A DNA stretch of 64,000 nt from Adiantum capillus-veneris (GCA_014529385.2 CM043946.1:36234558-36298557), one strand, 5' to 3'; counted from the first letter of the stretch, positions 10,669 through 21,929 are shown. Notes: generated by a model not told the origin, from the sequence alone. Translations and numbers: made by a program.

Positions 10669-11394
10669 ATGGTCAGCACCAGGAGCGCTAAGGCAAAGTC
10701 AATTGGGTCTATTAGTGCAAGAGGCATGAAGGATATCATGCCAGTCATTGATGCAGAGATTAAGAGTCAGCGAGTCTCCAATGTGTACGTAGATGGTGGA
10801 GCCGAGATTTGTGTTATGACAGAGAAATTAATGCACAGGTTGGGTTTGGAAGTAAACGAGCAAACTTCCTTACAAGCTAAGATGGCAAATAATGTAAGGG
10901 TGGCTTGTGTGGGAAAGGTTAATGGAGTGAAGGTTTCAGCTTTTGGTGTGGCAATCTCAATTGAAGCTTATGTGATCCCAACTAAGGGGGAGGGCTATCT
11001 GCTAATCCTTGGAAGACCTTGGCTTATGGCTATGAAAGCTAGGCAAGATTGGGAGACAGGTTCCCTTGAGTTGCGACCAAATCATAAGGTAGGTGGCAAG
11101 CAACAAAAAATTGTTTATGACATGAAGCAGGGTAGACAACAAGACCTAGAGATGGAGACTTCTATGGATGAATGGAGCACAAGCAGCTGCTCTTCATCTG
11201 AGGATGAGTCATCTGAGGATGAGTCATCTGAGGAGGATGCTAGCTCTTTGGAAGTCATGGGTATAATACTGCGAAACCCAAAAGGAGAAGGTGGTCAAGA
11301 CTCTCTAAACAAGGAAGAAGCCACAGGCTTAGAGGAGATGCTAGCTAAGGACCTACTAGAAGAAGAGAGAGAGAACCCTATTTGCAGCTACTAA
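10669..11394 (+). pseudogene. gypsy-1: aspartic protease and acidic linker, broken at 3' end
   Basis: This frame opens at ATG 10669, in phase with gag across a single TAG. The protease active site is VYVDGGAEICVM with Asp at residue 42; DGGA or DSGA is usual for gypsy proteases. The flap-side motif LILGRPWLMAMKA follows near residues 108-120. A repetitive acidic/serine linker (EDESSEDESSEED) leads to the RT. In gypsy-4 the same linker runs on into RT in one frame; here the frame is lost near 11370-11385 and stops at 11394, so a small indel has separated protease from RT. Confidence 0.85.
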
Positions 11395-12205
11395 AGAAGC
11401 ATGCTGGCCTCTTTATAACTGATTACGAGCACATTAAAGGAGTGACAGTAACCCAACACCATATCCAATTAAAGGAAGGTGCCAAACCAGTGGTGCAAAG
11501 GCTAAGGAGATTAGGGCTAGTGCAACAAGATGCACTCTTAAAAGAAGTAAAAAGATTACTCAAGGTAGGATTTATCTACCCAGTGGAAGATTCTGAGTGG
11601 GTGCCTCCAGTTGTGGTAGCACCAAAGAAAAATGGGAAGTGGAGGGTATGTGTGGATTACAAGATGAAATACTAAATGAAGTGGCTGGTCATGAAAGGTA
11701 CACAGTGTGTGATGGGTACTCAGGCTACTTCCAAATCAGAATTGCAGATGAAGACCAAAGAAAGACTACCTTCATAACACCTTGGGGGTGTTTTGCTTAT
11801 AGAGTTATGCCTTTTGGTTTAACTAATGCCCCAGCTACTTTCCAGAGGTTTATGAACTTGGTGTTTCAACCTTACTTTGGTAAGTCCATACGAGTCTTCA
11901 TTGATGATTTTTGCATTTACAGCTCTAGGGAAGTACATCTGTCCAAGGTTGATGAAGGTTTCACCCGTCTGGCCCAATTGGGTGGGCAATTGAATAAAGA
12001 CAAGTGCCACATAGGTGAGAGCAAGGTCACTCTACTAGGCCATGTTGTGTCTCAAGATGGTATTGAGGCTGACCCTGAAAAGGTAAAGACATTGTTAGCT
12101 TTACCTACTCCTTCAAACGTGAAGCAACTAGTCTCGTTCATTCAAAAGGTTCGCTACATGGGACGATTCATACATCTCCTTTCTCAGGAAATCTATCCTT
12201 TGTAG
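11382..12205 (+). pseudogene. gypsy-1: reverse transcriptase, internal deletion and stop
   Basis: RT copies the element RNA to cDNA. The first part covers WVPPVVVAPKKNGKWRVCVD and stops after residue 97. In gypsy-4 the same region is followed by 16 residues from PLNAATK to LPFQ. Here about 49 bp are missing at about 11663, which also shifts the frame. The second part starts at DEILNEVAG and keeps VCDGYSGYFQIRI, FRLT-equivalent AYRVMPFGLTNAPATFQRF and the catalytic VFIDDF (about 11895-11912). It ends at a TAG at 12203-12205. Catalytic aspartates are present, but the palm is disrupted. Confidence 0.9.
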
Positions 12206-12226
12206 CAGCTCACTAAACACACTACA

Positions 12227-13080
12227 TTGACATGGAGTGAGGAGGGTGAAAGGTGCTTTCAAGAAGTTAAAACCATTTTGAGCTCATTGCCTGTCATCCT
12301 ACAACCCACATGGGGTGAATTATTCTATGTAAATCCTAGTGTAGGTCCAGAAGCTCTAGGAGCTGTCTTGATGCAAAAAGACCCAAAGACATCTCTCATG
12401 AGACCAGTCTACTTCTCTAGTAGAGTGATGACAGCTGCTGAAAAGGGTTTCAGCGAAACTGAGCAATTGGTGCTAGCTCTTAAGTTTGCAGTGGAGAAGT
12501 TTTGGGCTTACTTACTTCCGAGACAATTTGTGGTGATCACAAATGAGGAGGTTTTTCCATATGCCCTACAACACATGGAATTGTCTCAAAGAATAGCAAA
12601 GTGGGTGGTGCAGCTTCAAGAGTTTGACTACACACTACAAGTAGAGGATTCCACCCGTGCTTGTTTGGCAGATGTCCTCACACAAAGGTGTTATGAGAAG
12701 GACAAGAAAGAGGCACCTAGTAAGGTACCGCCTATCCCGGAACCTGAAGTTCTACTGGGAGCACACAGTATGTATTTTGATGGGGCTTACAAGAGGACCA
12801 AAGACAAGGCATCAGCAGGCATAGTAATATTAGGTCCAGAGAAGGAGAAGATCTTTGCAAAAGGGTTTCATCTAAAAGAGGTTCATTCTAACAATGAGGC
12901 TGAGTACCATGCCCTTGTTTTAGGGTTGCAATGTTGTCTTTCTCAGGGCATCACAAAGCTAAATGTTTTTGGTGACTCCATGTTCATTGTTAAGCAAATG
13001 GTTGGTGTATGGGCCTGTAAAATGACAAATTGTCTGTTAAGATGAGGGAAGCAAAGGCCTTGTTGAAGGGTTTTAAATAA
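12227..13080 (+). pseudogene. gypsy-1: RNase H (degenerate) plus archaeal-type RNase H, broken
   Basis: The first domain is the ordinary gypsy RNase H at about 12320-12690. Its first catalytic Asp is Asn (YVNPSVGPEALGAVL), as in gypsy-4, so this domain probably lost activity before these copies were made. The second domain begins at MYFDGAYKRTKDKASAG (about 12772) and has NNEAEYHALVLGL and FGDSMFIVKQM, matching the archaeal-type RNase H of Tat-like elements. A small indel near 13018 ends the frame at 13045; stops at 13078 and 13084 lie just before the HFVPRDQNREADALA motif that closes the domain in the next frame. Confidence 0.85.
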
Positions 13081-13086
13081 GTTTGA

Positions 13087-14529
13087 GTGCACTTTGTACC
13101 TAGAGATCAAAATCGAGAAGCAGATGCCTTAGCAGGTGAAGAACTACAAACTCTCATAGTAGGTGCTATCCTTGTGAAAAGTCCTTTATACCAGGGAAAG
13201 GAGGAGCTGCATGATTTACTTTACTTTCTTGAGCATTGTGAAGCACCCTCTAGTATGAGTAAAAGTGAACGTAGGTGGTTGGCAAAAAAGGCTACCAGCT
13301 ATAGCTTAGTGAATGAGGACTTGTATTGTAGAGGGAAAGATGCTGTCTTAAGGAGAGTTCCTGCATCCCAAGAGATAAAGGATATTTTGTTTAGTTGTCA
13401 TGAAGGTGTGTGTGGTGGCCACTTTGCACAAGAGATTACTAGCAGAAAGATTTTACAAGCAGGGTTCACGTGGCCAAGCCTCCATCGAGATGTACAACAT
13501 TGGTGCCGCACATGTGAGGTTTGCCAAAAAGCTGGACCAAGGCGTCTTACCCATGAAAATCAGCATCCAATCAAAACCTATGGGCCATTTGAAAAATGGG
13601 GGATAGATGCAATAGGGCCACTACCTTGCACTCAATCAGGGAAGGAATACATCATTATGGGGGTGGAGTACATGACCAGATGGGCAGAAGCTCGTCCCAC
13701 AAAGCGCATCACAGCCAAGGACGTGAGTGATTTCATTTTTGAATGCCTTTGTTTCCGTTTTGGCACACCTTTGGAGATTCTCTCGGATAGGGGACCGGGA
13801 TTTCGAGCTGATTTAGTCGGGCACTTGATGAGCAAGTTAAAAATCAAGCGCATGCACTCTACACCATACTACCCTCAGTGCAATGGTCTTGTCGAAAAGG
13901 TAAATGGTCTTATATGTAAAATCATCACTAAGCAAGTGCATTTACATCCTAAGGCATGGGACAAACACCTAGATGCAACACTTTGGGCCTAGAGAACATC
14001 TTTTAAAACATCCTTGGGGTATACACCTTTTCACTTGGTTTACGGGCAAGAGGCACTATTGCCTATAGAAGTGGAGCTAGCGAGCCTCCGAGTTCTAAAA
14101 GCACATCAAGAGGATAGTCAAGAGAAGCAGGTGGAAGGAAGAATCATCGATTTGGAGAGGTTAGGGCTAGATCGAGAGTCAGCAGTGAAGTACTATGTAG
14201 CCCAGGCAGAGAAGAAACGAAAGAAGTTCAATCGCAACCTTGTCAAGAAAGGTATCAAGGAAGGTTCTTTAGTGCTCAGATACGACAATCGCTTTGATCG
14301 CAGGAAGGATGGTAAGTTCTTGCTTAGGTGGGAAGGCCCTTTTGTAGTGATACAGAGGTTCTCAAATGGTAGTTACCAACTAGGTGACCTAGATGGTAAG
14401 GTACATCAGACCCCGGTAAATGGTTGGCGATTGAAGGCCTACCAATGTCGTCTTTCACAGCCATATGCTGGTGAAATCAATGCTAAGGATGGTTCAGAGG
14501 AGAGATCATCATATTCGAGCTCCAACTAA
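13087..14529 (+). pseudogene. gypsy-1: end of second RNase H and integrase, one stop
   Basis: The frame opens with the last RNase H motif (VPRDQNREADALAGE). Then comes the HHCC zinc module (CHEGVCGGHFAQE ... CRTCEVCQ, about 13397-13530). The DDE core has KWGIDAIGPLP, LSDRGPGF and NGLVEKVNG. After a TAG at 13990-13992 the frame resumes at about 13993 (ORF from 14014) with TPFHLVYGQEALLP and the C-terminal region LVLRYDNRFDRRKDGKFLLR and FVVIQRFSNGSYQL. All catalytic residues remain, so only the one stop breaks integrase itself. An A-rich stretch follows at 14556-14592. Confidence 0.9.
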
Positions 14530-14795
14530 GGTAACAATCATGTACATAGTCGTTTCAAAAAAAAAAAAAGAAAAAAAGAAAAAAAAAAGAATGCTACCAG
14601 TGAAAGTGGATATTGACAATGGATGGGGTATGGCTTTCAAGGGTCTAGGAGACTAGTTGTTAGTCATGGATGGATACAATTATTCGCCAGAAAGGACTAA
14701 ACAGGGTGCATCAGCCAAGAAAGTAGTAACATGGAAAATTCAATTGGTACCAGGTGGGTAAGTATTCAAGAGAACCCTATTGTAGCACAACCTAC

Positions 14796-14839
14796 AGCTA
14801 GAGGCATCAAATACCTCTAGCTTAAGGGGGAGGGCTATA
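14796..14839 (+). promoter_or_regulatory. gypsy-1: hairpin and polypurine tract before the 3' LTR
   Basis: AGCTAGAGG (14796-14804) and CCTCTAGCT (14814-14822) form a perfect 9-bp stem with a 9-nt loop. The polypurine tract TTAAGGGGGAGGGCTATA (14822-14839) follows immediately and the 3' LTR starts at 14840. The tract primes plus-strand DNA synthesis in LTR elements. Gypsy-4 has the same arrangement with one compensatory base pair. Confidence 0.7.
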
Positions 14840-16266
14840 TGATGCATGGTTTTTAGGACCCCTTCTGAAGATGCAATAAAGGCACAGTCAGTTGTTGGGG
14901 AGATGAGGATACTCTAGTCCAAAGGATCTCGAAAGAGAAGAAAAATCTACTTCACAAGCACCAAAGAGTAAAAAGTGCCATGGACAGAAGATACGTGGGA
15001 ACGAGCTCTTATGCATGCCTACAACCTATATCTTACAGAATAGCCCATTCTAGGTGTGAATTTCTAGTGAAATTTACATGAGGATGTTCGTGTGGACTCA
15101 CAACACAACATACTCCGTTTTCACTTTTTTACCGATAGTAAATATTTTTTACCTACATGGTAAATACAAATCACTTTTTACCTACGGTAACTTTTTTTAC
15201 CCATGGTAAATATTTTTTTCTGCACCATAAGTATTTGGTAGGTAATAGTTCACTGTTACTAGAAGCAGTGATTGGGCATCAACAATGCAGTTACAGGAGG
15301 AGAAAAGGGAAAAATCTTATGGTAAAGGTGAGTCAACAGGGATAAAGACTTTTGAGTTGAAAAGAGACATGCTGATTTTTTCAAAGAACACATGTCAAAA
15401 GAAGCCATGGTTGAGGATTTTTTGAGAATTTGATATTCAGGAGGACCCAACAGGTCCCCCCCTGACATGTGCAGAACCTCCAGTTTCAACAGCCACCTTA
15501 CCTGCTCTTAAATGTTGGTCAAGGCCTTATCCCCATGTGTCACAATCAGAAAAATCAGCATTTACCCTCCCCTCTCACATCACTCTAGAGAATATCTTGA
15601 TGGTGACATATCAGGTGACCTCAATCTGTTGACCACCCTAAGCAAAAAGTAACCCCAATCAGCGGATTTAAGCATGTTTATCCCTAATCCTAAACCCTCT
15701 CAGAAACCTATATAAGGAGGCCTTCTCTCACTCAAAACACAACACTTCACCCACTTCACCAAGCAATGAAGCTATGACGACATTGTTCACAACGAGGAGC
15801 TATGGATGGAGCTCTACTCTCTCTCCCTCTCTCTCTCTCCCTCTAGTATGCTACATTACTAGCCCTAAAACCTAAATAAGGAGTCTTCTCTCATGCTCCA
15901 TGGCCACCATCCTCGCCATCATTCTCTAAGGTATTGACAAGGGATTATGCCATCCTTGGCTTGCTTCTCTATATCCTTGTTATGTATGATCAGACGCCGT
16001 TGTATTGTTAAGCTGATGTCTTGTGTATATATATGTTACATAAGGTCCCTAAGCTTCGTTCTATGTGTTTTGCCATATGTTTTGATGCCATCATAATGCC
16101 AGAAGTCTCACTTGCCTATGTGCACTATGTGTGAGGTCCCTAAACCTCTTAATTTAGGGTGGTGCCCCCTTTGTTTTGTTCTTTGCTTGGTTGCATGAGG
16201 TGTGGTTTGTGGAGTGTGCACGAGTACAGAGGCCACCCGATTGCACTGTTCTTTTTCCCGCTATCA
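14840..16266 (+). repeat. gypsy-1 3' LTR (1427 bp)
   Basis: It begins TGATGCATGG right after the polypurine tract and ends CCCGCTATCA. The TATA box is at 15709-15715. It lacks one U3 repeat unit and a roughly 48-bp segment (after GGTATTGA, about 15934) that the 5' LTR has. The right target duplication CCATG follows at 16267-16271. Confidence 0.95.
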
Positions 16267-16271
16267 CCATG

Positions 16272-17337
16272 CAATCTGAATATGATGTACTTATAGAAAA
16301 TGACACATGGACTTTATGTGATTTGCCTTCTAGCAAAAAGGCCGTCGGTACGAAGTGGGTTACAAGTTGAAACGCAATCTAGATGGTGAGATTGATCGCT
16401 ATAAAGCTCAACTTGTAGCAAAGGGTTTTGCACAATAGAAAAGCATAGATTATGAAGAAAATTTTGCTCCCACTTGTTGTATGACTATTGTACATTTTCT
16501 ATGTGCATTGGTAGCTCATTTTGGTTGGGATCTACATCAATTTGACGTTGTTATTGCTTTCTTGAATGGTGACATATTTGAGGAAGTTTATGTAATGCAG
16601 CCTCATGATTTTGTCAAGAAAGGACAATAGAATAAAGTGTGCAGATGTAAGAAATCTTTCTATGGGTTGAAGCAATCTCCTCCTGCTTGGTATGAGAAGG
16701 CTGACACTCATTTGGTCAAACGAGGCTTTCGTAACAGTCCAACAGAAAGCACATTGTATGTAAAGCGTGAGGGTGATGTACTTCTCATTGTGGTTCTCTA
16801 TGTAGATGATTTGCTAATCACTGGACCAAATGAGAGACATATTGCTGAATTTAAGGCTGATTTGAATGCTACTTTCAAGATGAAAGATTTGGGGTTGTTA
16901 CATCATTACTTGGGTATACAGTTTAAGCAGTGTGATGGTGGTATTTCCTTGTGTCAAAAAAGTTACATAGAGACATTACTATGTCAGTTTGGACTTGAGG
17001 ATTGCAAACCTATTGCCACTCCCATGGAAACAGGTTTGAAGTTGAGTCTTCATGCACTATCTACATTTACAATCAGAGTGCATTGGCAGTTGCGAGGAAC
17101 CCAATTTTTCATGCTCGCACAAAGCACATTGAGGTGCATTACCACTATGTCAGGGAGAGGCTCTCAGTAGGAGGGATTAGCTTGGCTTATGTGCCAACAC
17201 AGGACAACCTTGCAAATATTTTCACAAAGGCATTGTCTTGTGAGAAATTTCAATCTTTCTGCAAAGATTTGGGCTTACTCCCCTTTTGTGGATTGATCAT
17301 GTCCTCAAGGCATGCCACTTCCCTTTACTCTACGTGA
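16272..17337 (+). pseudogene. copia-1: reverse transcriptase and end of RNase H, broken
   Basis: This is the downstream half of copia-1, displaced by gypsy-1. It begins MQSEYDVLIENDTWTLCDLP, loses frame near 16365, and continues with YKAQLVAKGFAQ, a stop, and FDVVIAFLNGDIFEEVY. A clean frame (16637-17170) has FYGLKQSPPAWY and the catalytic LYVDDLLITG. After SPYCHSH-like sequence around 17040 most of the RNase H is deleted. The end of that domain, NQSALAVARNPIFHARTKHI and then DNLANIFTKAL, appears in another frame (about 17070-17250). The pattern is that of an old inactive copy. Confidence 0.9.
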
Positions 17338-17600
17338 TAGCTCTTGTTCATTGTATCACTCCAGGGTGGATTTGTTACCATATACATGTGGTAGTGATGT
17401 GTGTGAACACACTTAGGACCGTTGGGGCATTTTTCCCCTCACTAGGATGTTTTTTTCCCCGTGCATTGTATATACTCCCATCATTCTAGGGCTATCTATC
17501 TTCCCATTGCACACTAAGTAATACACTCTCTATTGTGTGCCTTGAACTTCCTTTGTCTTCTCCAAGTTGTGTGTGTTTTCCTACAACCCTAATTCCAACA
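17334..17600 (+). repeat. copia-1: candidate hairpin, polypurine tract and 3' LTR
   Basis: GTGATA (17334-17339) and TATCAC (17354-17359) form a 6-bp inverted repeat. The short purine tract AGGGTGGA (17363-17370) follows. A sequence that could be the LTR runs from TGTTACC (17373) to CCAACA (17600), about 228 bp. No 5' LTR is available for comparison, so the boundaries are tentative. Confidence 0.4.
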
Positions 17601-17618
17601 TCTCTCTCTCCAATCTTG

Positions 17619-17687
<69 letters not shown>
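17619..17687. repeat. CT then CA microsatellite
   Basis: A short (CT)n run at about 17619-17634 passes directly into a (CA)n run to about 17686. Open frames over it are artefacts of the repeat. The following bases to about 18086 show no gene. Confidence 0.95.
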
Positions 17688-18086
17688 CCCAATGTATTTT
17701 GACTTCAACAGAATCTAGCGTGCTATGTTGCATACATTACATCATCCATATTGCCTCAACTACAAAACCATGTTCTGTGTTAAAGATAGGAAACCATACT
17801 CCTTACAATATGCTTGAGACTATCCCCTTGCTAATGATACACACTATCTAAATCATTCTCTTGGCTCCCACTCCCCTCAATGCAAGATGGAACATTGGGG
17901 CAACCAAAAAGAGTCACATCAAACTATGTACATTGCTCACTGCAAGTTTGAGAGTATAAGTGCCACACAGTACTAAAGTCATAAGCTTTTGCATTTCATG
18001 ATAGAATATGAAATGTTATGAAAAAGGATGCAATGTTTCAAATGCACATGCTTGTTCCATATCTTCCCTCTTCAATGCACAATTGA

Positions 18087-18348
18087 GTGTGTGTGTGTGT
18101 GTGTGTGTGTGTAGCTGTTTTAATTTAAATACATATACACCAAAGAACATGACGTTCAAAAAACGACTGGCTTTAGATGACTAGGCAAGGATTTGTACAC
18201 AAAAAATTCAATCTTTGATCCATAAATGTAAAGGTAATAAAAATGAAGTATCATTCCAAATGATTTTATACAAAAGTATAAGAACTATCCTAGTTGAATC
18301 AAGGGTCTTCAAAGTTGGTAGACTGTAGCATGCTAAACCTTTTTGAGT

Positions 18349-18410
<62 letters not shown>

Positions 18411-18645
18411 CTGTTTTAATTTAAATACATATACACCAAAGAACATGACGTTCAAAAAACGACTGGCTTTAGATGACTAGGCAAGGATTTGTACACAAAC
18501 AATTCAATCTTTGATCCATAAATGTAAAGGTAATAAAAATGAAGTATCATTCCAAATGATTTTATACAAAAGTATCAGAACTATCCTAGTTGAATCAAGG
18601 GTCTTCAAAGTTGGTAGACTGTAGCATGCTAAACTTTTTTGAGTT
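18087..18645. repeat. 296-bp direct duplication bounded by TG microsatellites
   Basis: About 235 bp from GTAGCTGTTTTAATTTAAAT at 18111 recurs almost unchanged from 18407 (offset 296). Only a few substitutions are visible, for example ACAAAAAATTC against ACAAACAATTC. Each copy is preceded by (TG)n, about 18087-18112 and 18346-18408. The sequence is AT-rich and non-coding. From 18646 to 18985 I see no feature. Confidence 0.9.
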
Positions 18646-18985
18646 AAGATAGACTTCTCACCTCCATCCATATAGTTAAGGCAACAGATATGTTAGACTT
18701 GGCTATGTATGGCAGGCTTCAAAGAACCTATCAGTTGTTATCCATGTCAAACTTTAAAATTATTAGACTAGCTATTGTCCTAAATTAAAGTGGTTAAAAA
18801 ATCTCAAGTTTTTTCTACATCATAAGTAATCCTGTCAGAATTGCGCCATATGGTCTTAATTTTTTTTTTTATATTAACCATTCACTCTAAAAAAATGTCC
18901 ACTCATCCATAAGTTAAAAAGTCATATGCACTGCTTTGTTTTGTAGCTACCAAAGTGCGCGTGCGAGAGTGTGTGTGTGTGTGTG

Positions 18986-19166
18986 TGCAACAATAGAGAA
19001 GAGAGAAGAAGAGAGGAGACACAGGTTTGGGTGGACTCCAAACACAATAGTGTTAGGGTTATGAGTCCTTATTCTTTTATGTAGAATGAATGGTCAGTGT
19101 TAGTTCCCGGTAGTCTTCGGCCGCCCAACACTTAGGCGCGGCACATTGGGCTTTACCACCCCAACA
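18986..19166 (-). repeat. copia-2 3' LTR (about 181 bp)
   Basis: On the minus strand it starts TGTTGGGGTGGTAAAGCCC at 19166, matching the copia-3 LTR start. The end is placed at TTGTTGCA (18986) because the length then agrees with the 192-bp copia-3 LTR and because it ends in CA; this end is tentative. A TG microsatellite adjoins it. Confidence 0.65.
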
Positions 19167-19198
19167 ACCTCCCACTTAAAGGACAATGTGCCTTTAAG
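19140..19198 (-). promoter_or_regulatory. copia-2: inverted repeats around the polypurine tract
   Basis: On the minus strand GGCACATTGTCCTTTA (19192-19177) can pair with TAAAGCCCAATGTGCC (19155-19140) at 14 of 16 positions, with the tract AGTGGGAGGTTG and the LTR start in the loop. An alternative stem CTTAAAGG/CCTTTAAG (19198-19191 with 19182-19175) uses the same CCTTTA bases. Copia-3 has the same layout with compensatory changes. Confidence 0.6.
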
Positions 19199-19295
19199 CT
19201 GGGGTGACAATGTATATATACATATAATACATGTAGACAATGGCCATGATCATCTACCCAATGCACATGAGTGCCCGACAATGTGCAAAACTCTC

Positions 19296-20783
19296 TCAAG
19301 GTAAGCCCTTTGTGAGCAAATCAGTAGGATTCTCAGTGGTGTGAATCTTGGCAAGCTGCAATCGCTCGTCCTCAAGTACCTCACGAATGAAGTGATACTT
19401 CACATCCACATGCTTTGCCTTTGCATGAAACATTGGATTCTTTGCCAATTGTATAGCACTTTGGCTATCACAATGTAACACGAGCATCTCAACATTGATT
19501 CCCAAGTTTCCCACTAGCCTACCAAGCCATATAGCTTCCTTGCAAGCTTCTGAAGCTGCAACATATTCAACCTCTGTAGTAGACAAGGTAACACAATCTT
19601 GCAAACAAGATCGCTATGAAACTGCACCTCCAGTGAATTCAAAAACATAGCCTGAAGTGGACCTTCTCTTGTCCAAGTCTCCTGCATAATCTGCATCCGT
19701 GTAACCAATTACACATGCTTCCTTTCTTCCAAAGCAAATGCACATGTCTTTTGTACCATTCAAATATCACATAAACCCTTTCACTGCCTCCCAATGTTTC
19801 TTGCCTAGATTTGACATATATCTACTAACAACTCCCACTGCAAAATCAATATCAGGACGTGTAGCAATATAGCATACATCAAACTCCCAACTGCAGATGA
19901 ATAAGGCACTTGTGCCATTTCAGCCTTTTCCTCTTTAGACTTAGGGCAATCATTTTTAGAAAGTTTCACATATGGAGGCAATGGAGTATTCAATGCCTTC
20001 CCCCTCTCCATATTGAAACGCTTGAGTACTTTAGCAATGTACTCCGATTGAGACAAATAGACCAATTTCTTGCATCTGTCTCGTTTAATGCGCATGCCAA
20101 GGATATGGCTTGCTTCACCCATGTCTTTCATTTCAAAGTTTGCATGTAACTCTGACTTCAAGGCTGAAATCTCATCCGTGCATTTCTTGGCAATTAACAT
20201 ATCATCCACATAAAGGACCAAAATCAGCAAACTACCATCTTTAGCTCGCTTAGTGTAGAGGCAATGGTCCATATTGCTACGTTTGTAGCCTTGAGAGAGC
20301 ATGAACGAGTAGAATTTACAATACCACTCCCTTGATGACTGTTTTAGACCATAAAGAGTCTTTTCTAACTGACACACTAAGTCTTCATTGCCCGTCTCAA
20401 CAAAACCTTTTGGCTGCTGCATATAAACTTCTTCTTGAAGATCACCATGGAAGAACGCTGTCTTGACATCCATCTGGTCAAGTTCCATGTTGTCTTTAGC
20501 AACCAATGCAAGTACACACCACAGAGTAGTCATCTTGACAACCGGAAAACAGATCTCATCAAAGTCATTACCCTGCTCTGCTGCTTAAATGCTTTAGCAA
20601 CAATCGTGCCTTGTACTTGGGTTTATTATCATGAGGTGTAATTTTTTTCTTGTACACACATTTGCATGGTAATGCCTTTTTACCTTTAGGCAACCGAACC
20701 AACTTCCAAGTTTGATTCTTATGCAACGAGTCCATTTCTGATTGCATAGCTTTCTCCCACTTTGCCTTGTCATTGATTGACAT
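19296..20783 (-). pseudogene. copia-2: reverse transcriptase and RNase H, broken
   Basis: From 20783 down: KWEKAMQSEMDSLHKNQTWK, then a damaged stretch, then a long frame (20533-19805) with DQMDVKTAFFHGDLQEEVYM, LYGLKQSSREWY and catalytic LYVDDMLIA. The frame fails after VGSLMYAILL near 19840. The RNase H C-terminal half is at 19604-19296 (TTEVEYVAASEACKEAIWL, HCDSQSAIQLAKNPMFHAK, ENPTDLLTKGLP). The TTEAEY-type Glu is conserved as Glu in VEY. It is inactive through frameshifts. Confidence 0.9.
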
Positions 20784-20925
20784 GGCTTCCTTATAGCAGG
20801 AGGCTCTCCGCAGTCTGTCAACATAATGTAGTCCAATGAGGGATTAAATCTATGAGGAGGCCTTGAAACTCTTGTAGACCTTCTAATAACTGCTTGAACC
20901 GGTTGTCCCTCAACAACATCTTGTA

Positions 20926-21900
20926 CTACAGGAGGATTTTGCACTTGTTGTCTGACATTAGGCACTTCAGCCCTATTTCGGACAATTCCATCTTCTTGGA
21001 AGTAACTCTCCTGACCTCCACTGTATGCACAAGCTTCTTATTCATCTTTTCTTCATTGAAGTATATGTCATTGTTGCGAACTATGTTATTAGCTTTAGGA
21101 TCCCATAAGCGAAATCCCATCTTTCCAGGATTGCCATAGCCAAGAAATATGCATTTCTTTGACTTAGGAGTCAACTTGCTTTGAAACTCCTTTGGAACAT
21201 GGCAATACGCTTCACAGCCAAAGACTCTACGCTGCTTGTAAGAAGGTGGCTTCCCAGAACAAAGCTCTTTAGGTACCTTCTCATCTAAAGCCTTGTTAGG
21301 AGATCTATTAATAAGATGGACGGCGTTTGCTAACGCTTCCGCCCAAAATCCATTAGGCAACTCTGCATTAGACAACATGCTACGTAACTTCTCTTGTATG
21401 GTACAGTTCATCCTCTCAGAAACACCATTTTGTGGAGGGTTATATGGAGCAGTCAACTCTCTTTTGATGCCTTTGGAATCTCATAAATTCTAAAAGGCTT
21501 CAGTGACATACTCACCACCATTGTCTGACCTTAAGCACTTGGCTTTCTTGCCAGACTGATTCTCCACTAATGCCATAAAATTCTAATTTTTTTGAAAGAA
21601 CATCCTTCTTCCTGAGAGGATATACCCACACTTTCCTTGAGAAGTCATCAATGAATGTAACAAAGTACAATGAACCTCCCATGGATACATAGGTCCACAC
21701 ACATCATTAGGCACTAACTCTAACTCACTTTTCTGAGTGCTTCCCCTTTTGTATGGTGACTGTGTTTGTTTACCATAAATACAATGCTCACAAACTAAAA
21801 AGTCTGAGAATTCAAGCGAGGTACATAACCAAAACAAGACAAGATTTTCATTCCCTTTTGAGACATATGTCCTAACGGCGATGCCACAAAGAAACACTTG
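20926..21900 (-). pseudogene. copia-2: integrase, broken
   Basis: The zinc-binding end CEHCIYGKQTQSPYK lies near 21790-21746. A frameshifted core region (GGSLYFVTFIDDFSRKVWVY, about 21682-21623) follows. The best frame is 21456-20926, with PYNPPQNGVSERMN (catalytic Glu), LPNGFWAEALANAVHLINR, RVFGCEAYCHVPKEF and CIFLGYGNPGKMGFRLWDP. Order and spacing match copia-3 integrase. Stops and shifts occur near 21480-21700. Confidence 0.9.
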
Positions 21901-21929
21901 GTTGCTTGGTTACACAATTTAAATGGTTT

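Larger units (their letters stand above)
6496..16266 (+). mobile_element. gypsy-1: nested Ty3/gypsy LTR retrotransposon (9771 bp, Tat/Ogre-like)
   Basis: Two long LTRs (6496-7990, 14840-16266), both TGAT...ATCA, flank an internal region with an extra upstream ORF, gag, protease, RT, RNase H, archaeal-type RNase H and integrase in that order. The target duplication CCATG is at 6491-6495 and 16267-16271. Removing the element rejoins copia-1 in frame (ENGMAT before the site, MQSEYDVLIENDTW after it). By eye the LTRs differ by roughly 20 substitutions plus two indels over about 1.43 kb, so it is fairly young. The pol carries a deletion, frameshifts and stops, so it is not autonomous. Confidence 0.95.
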
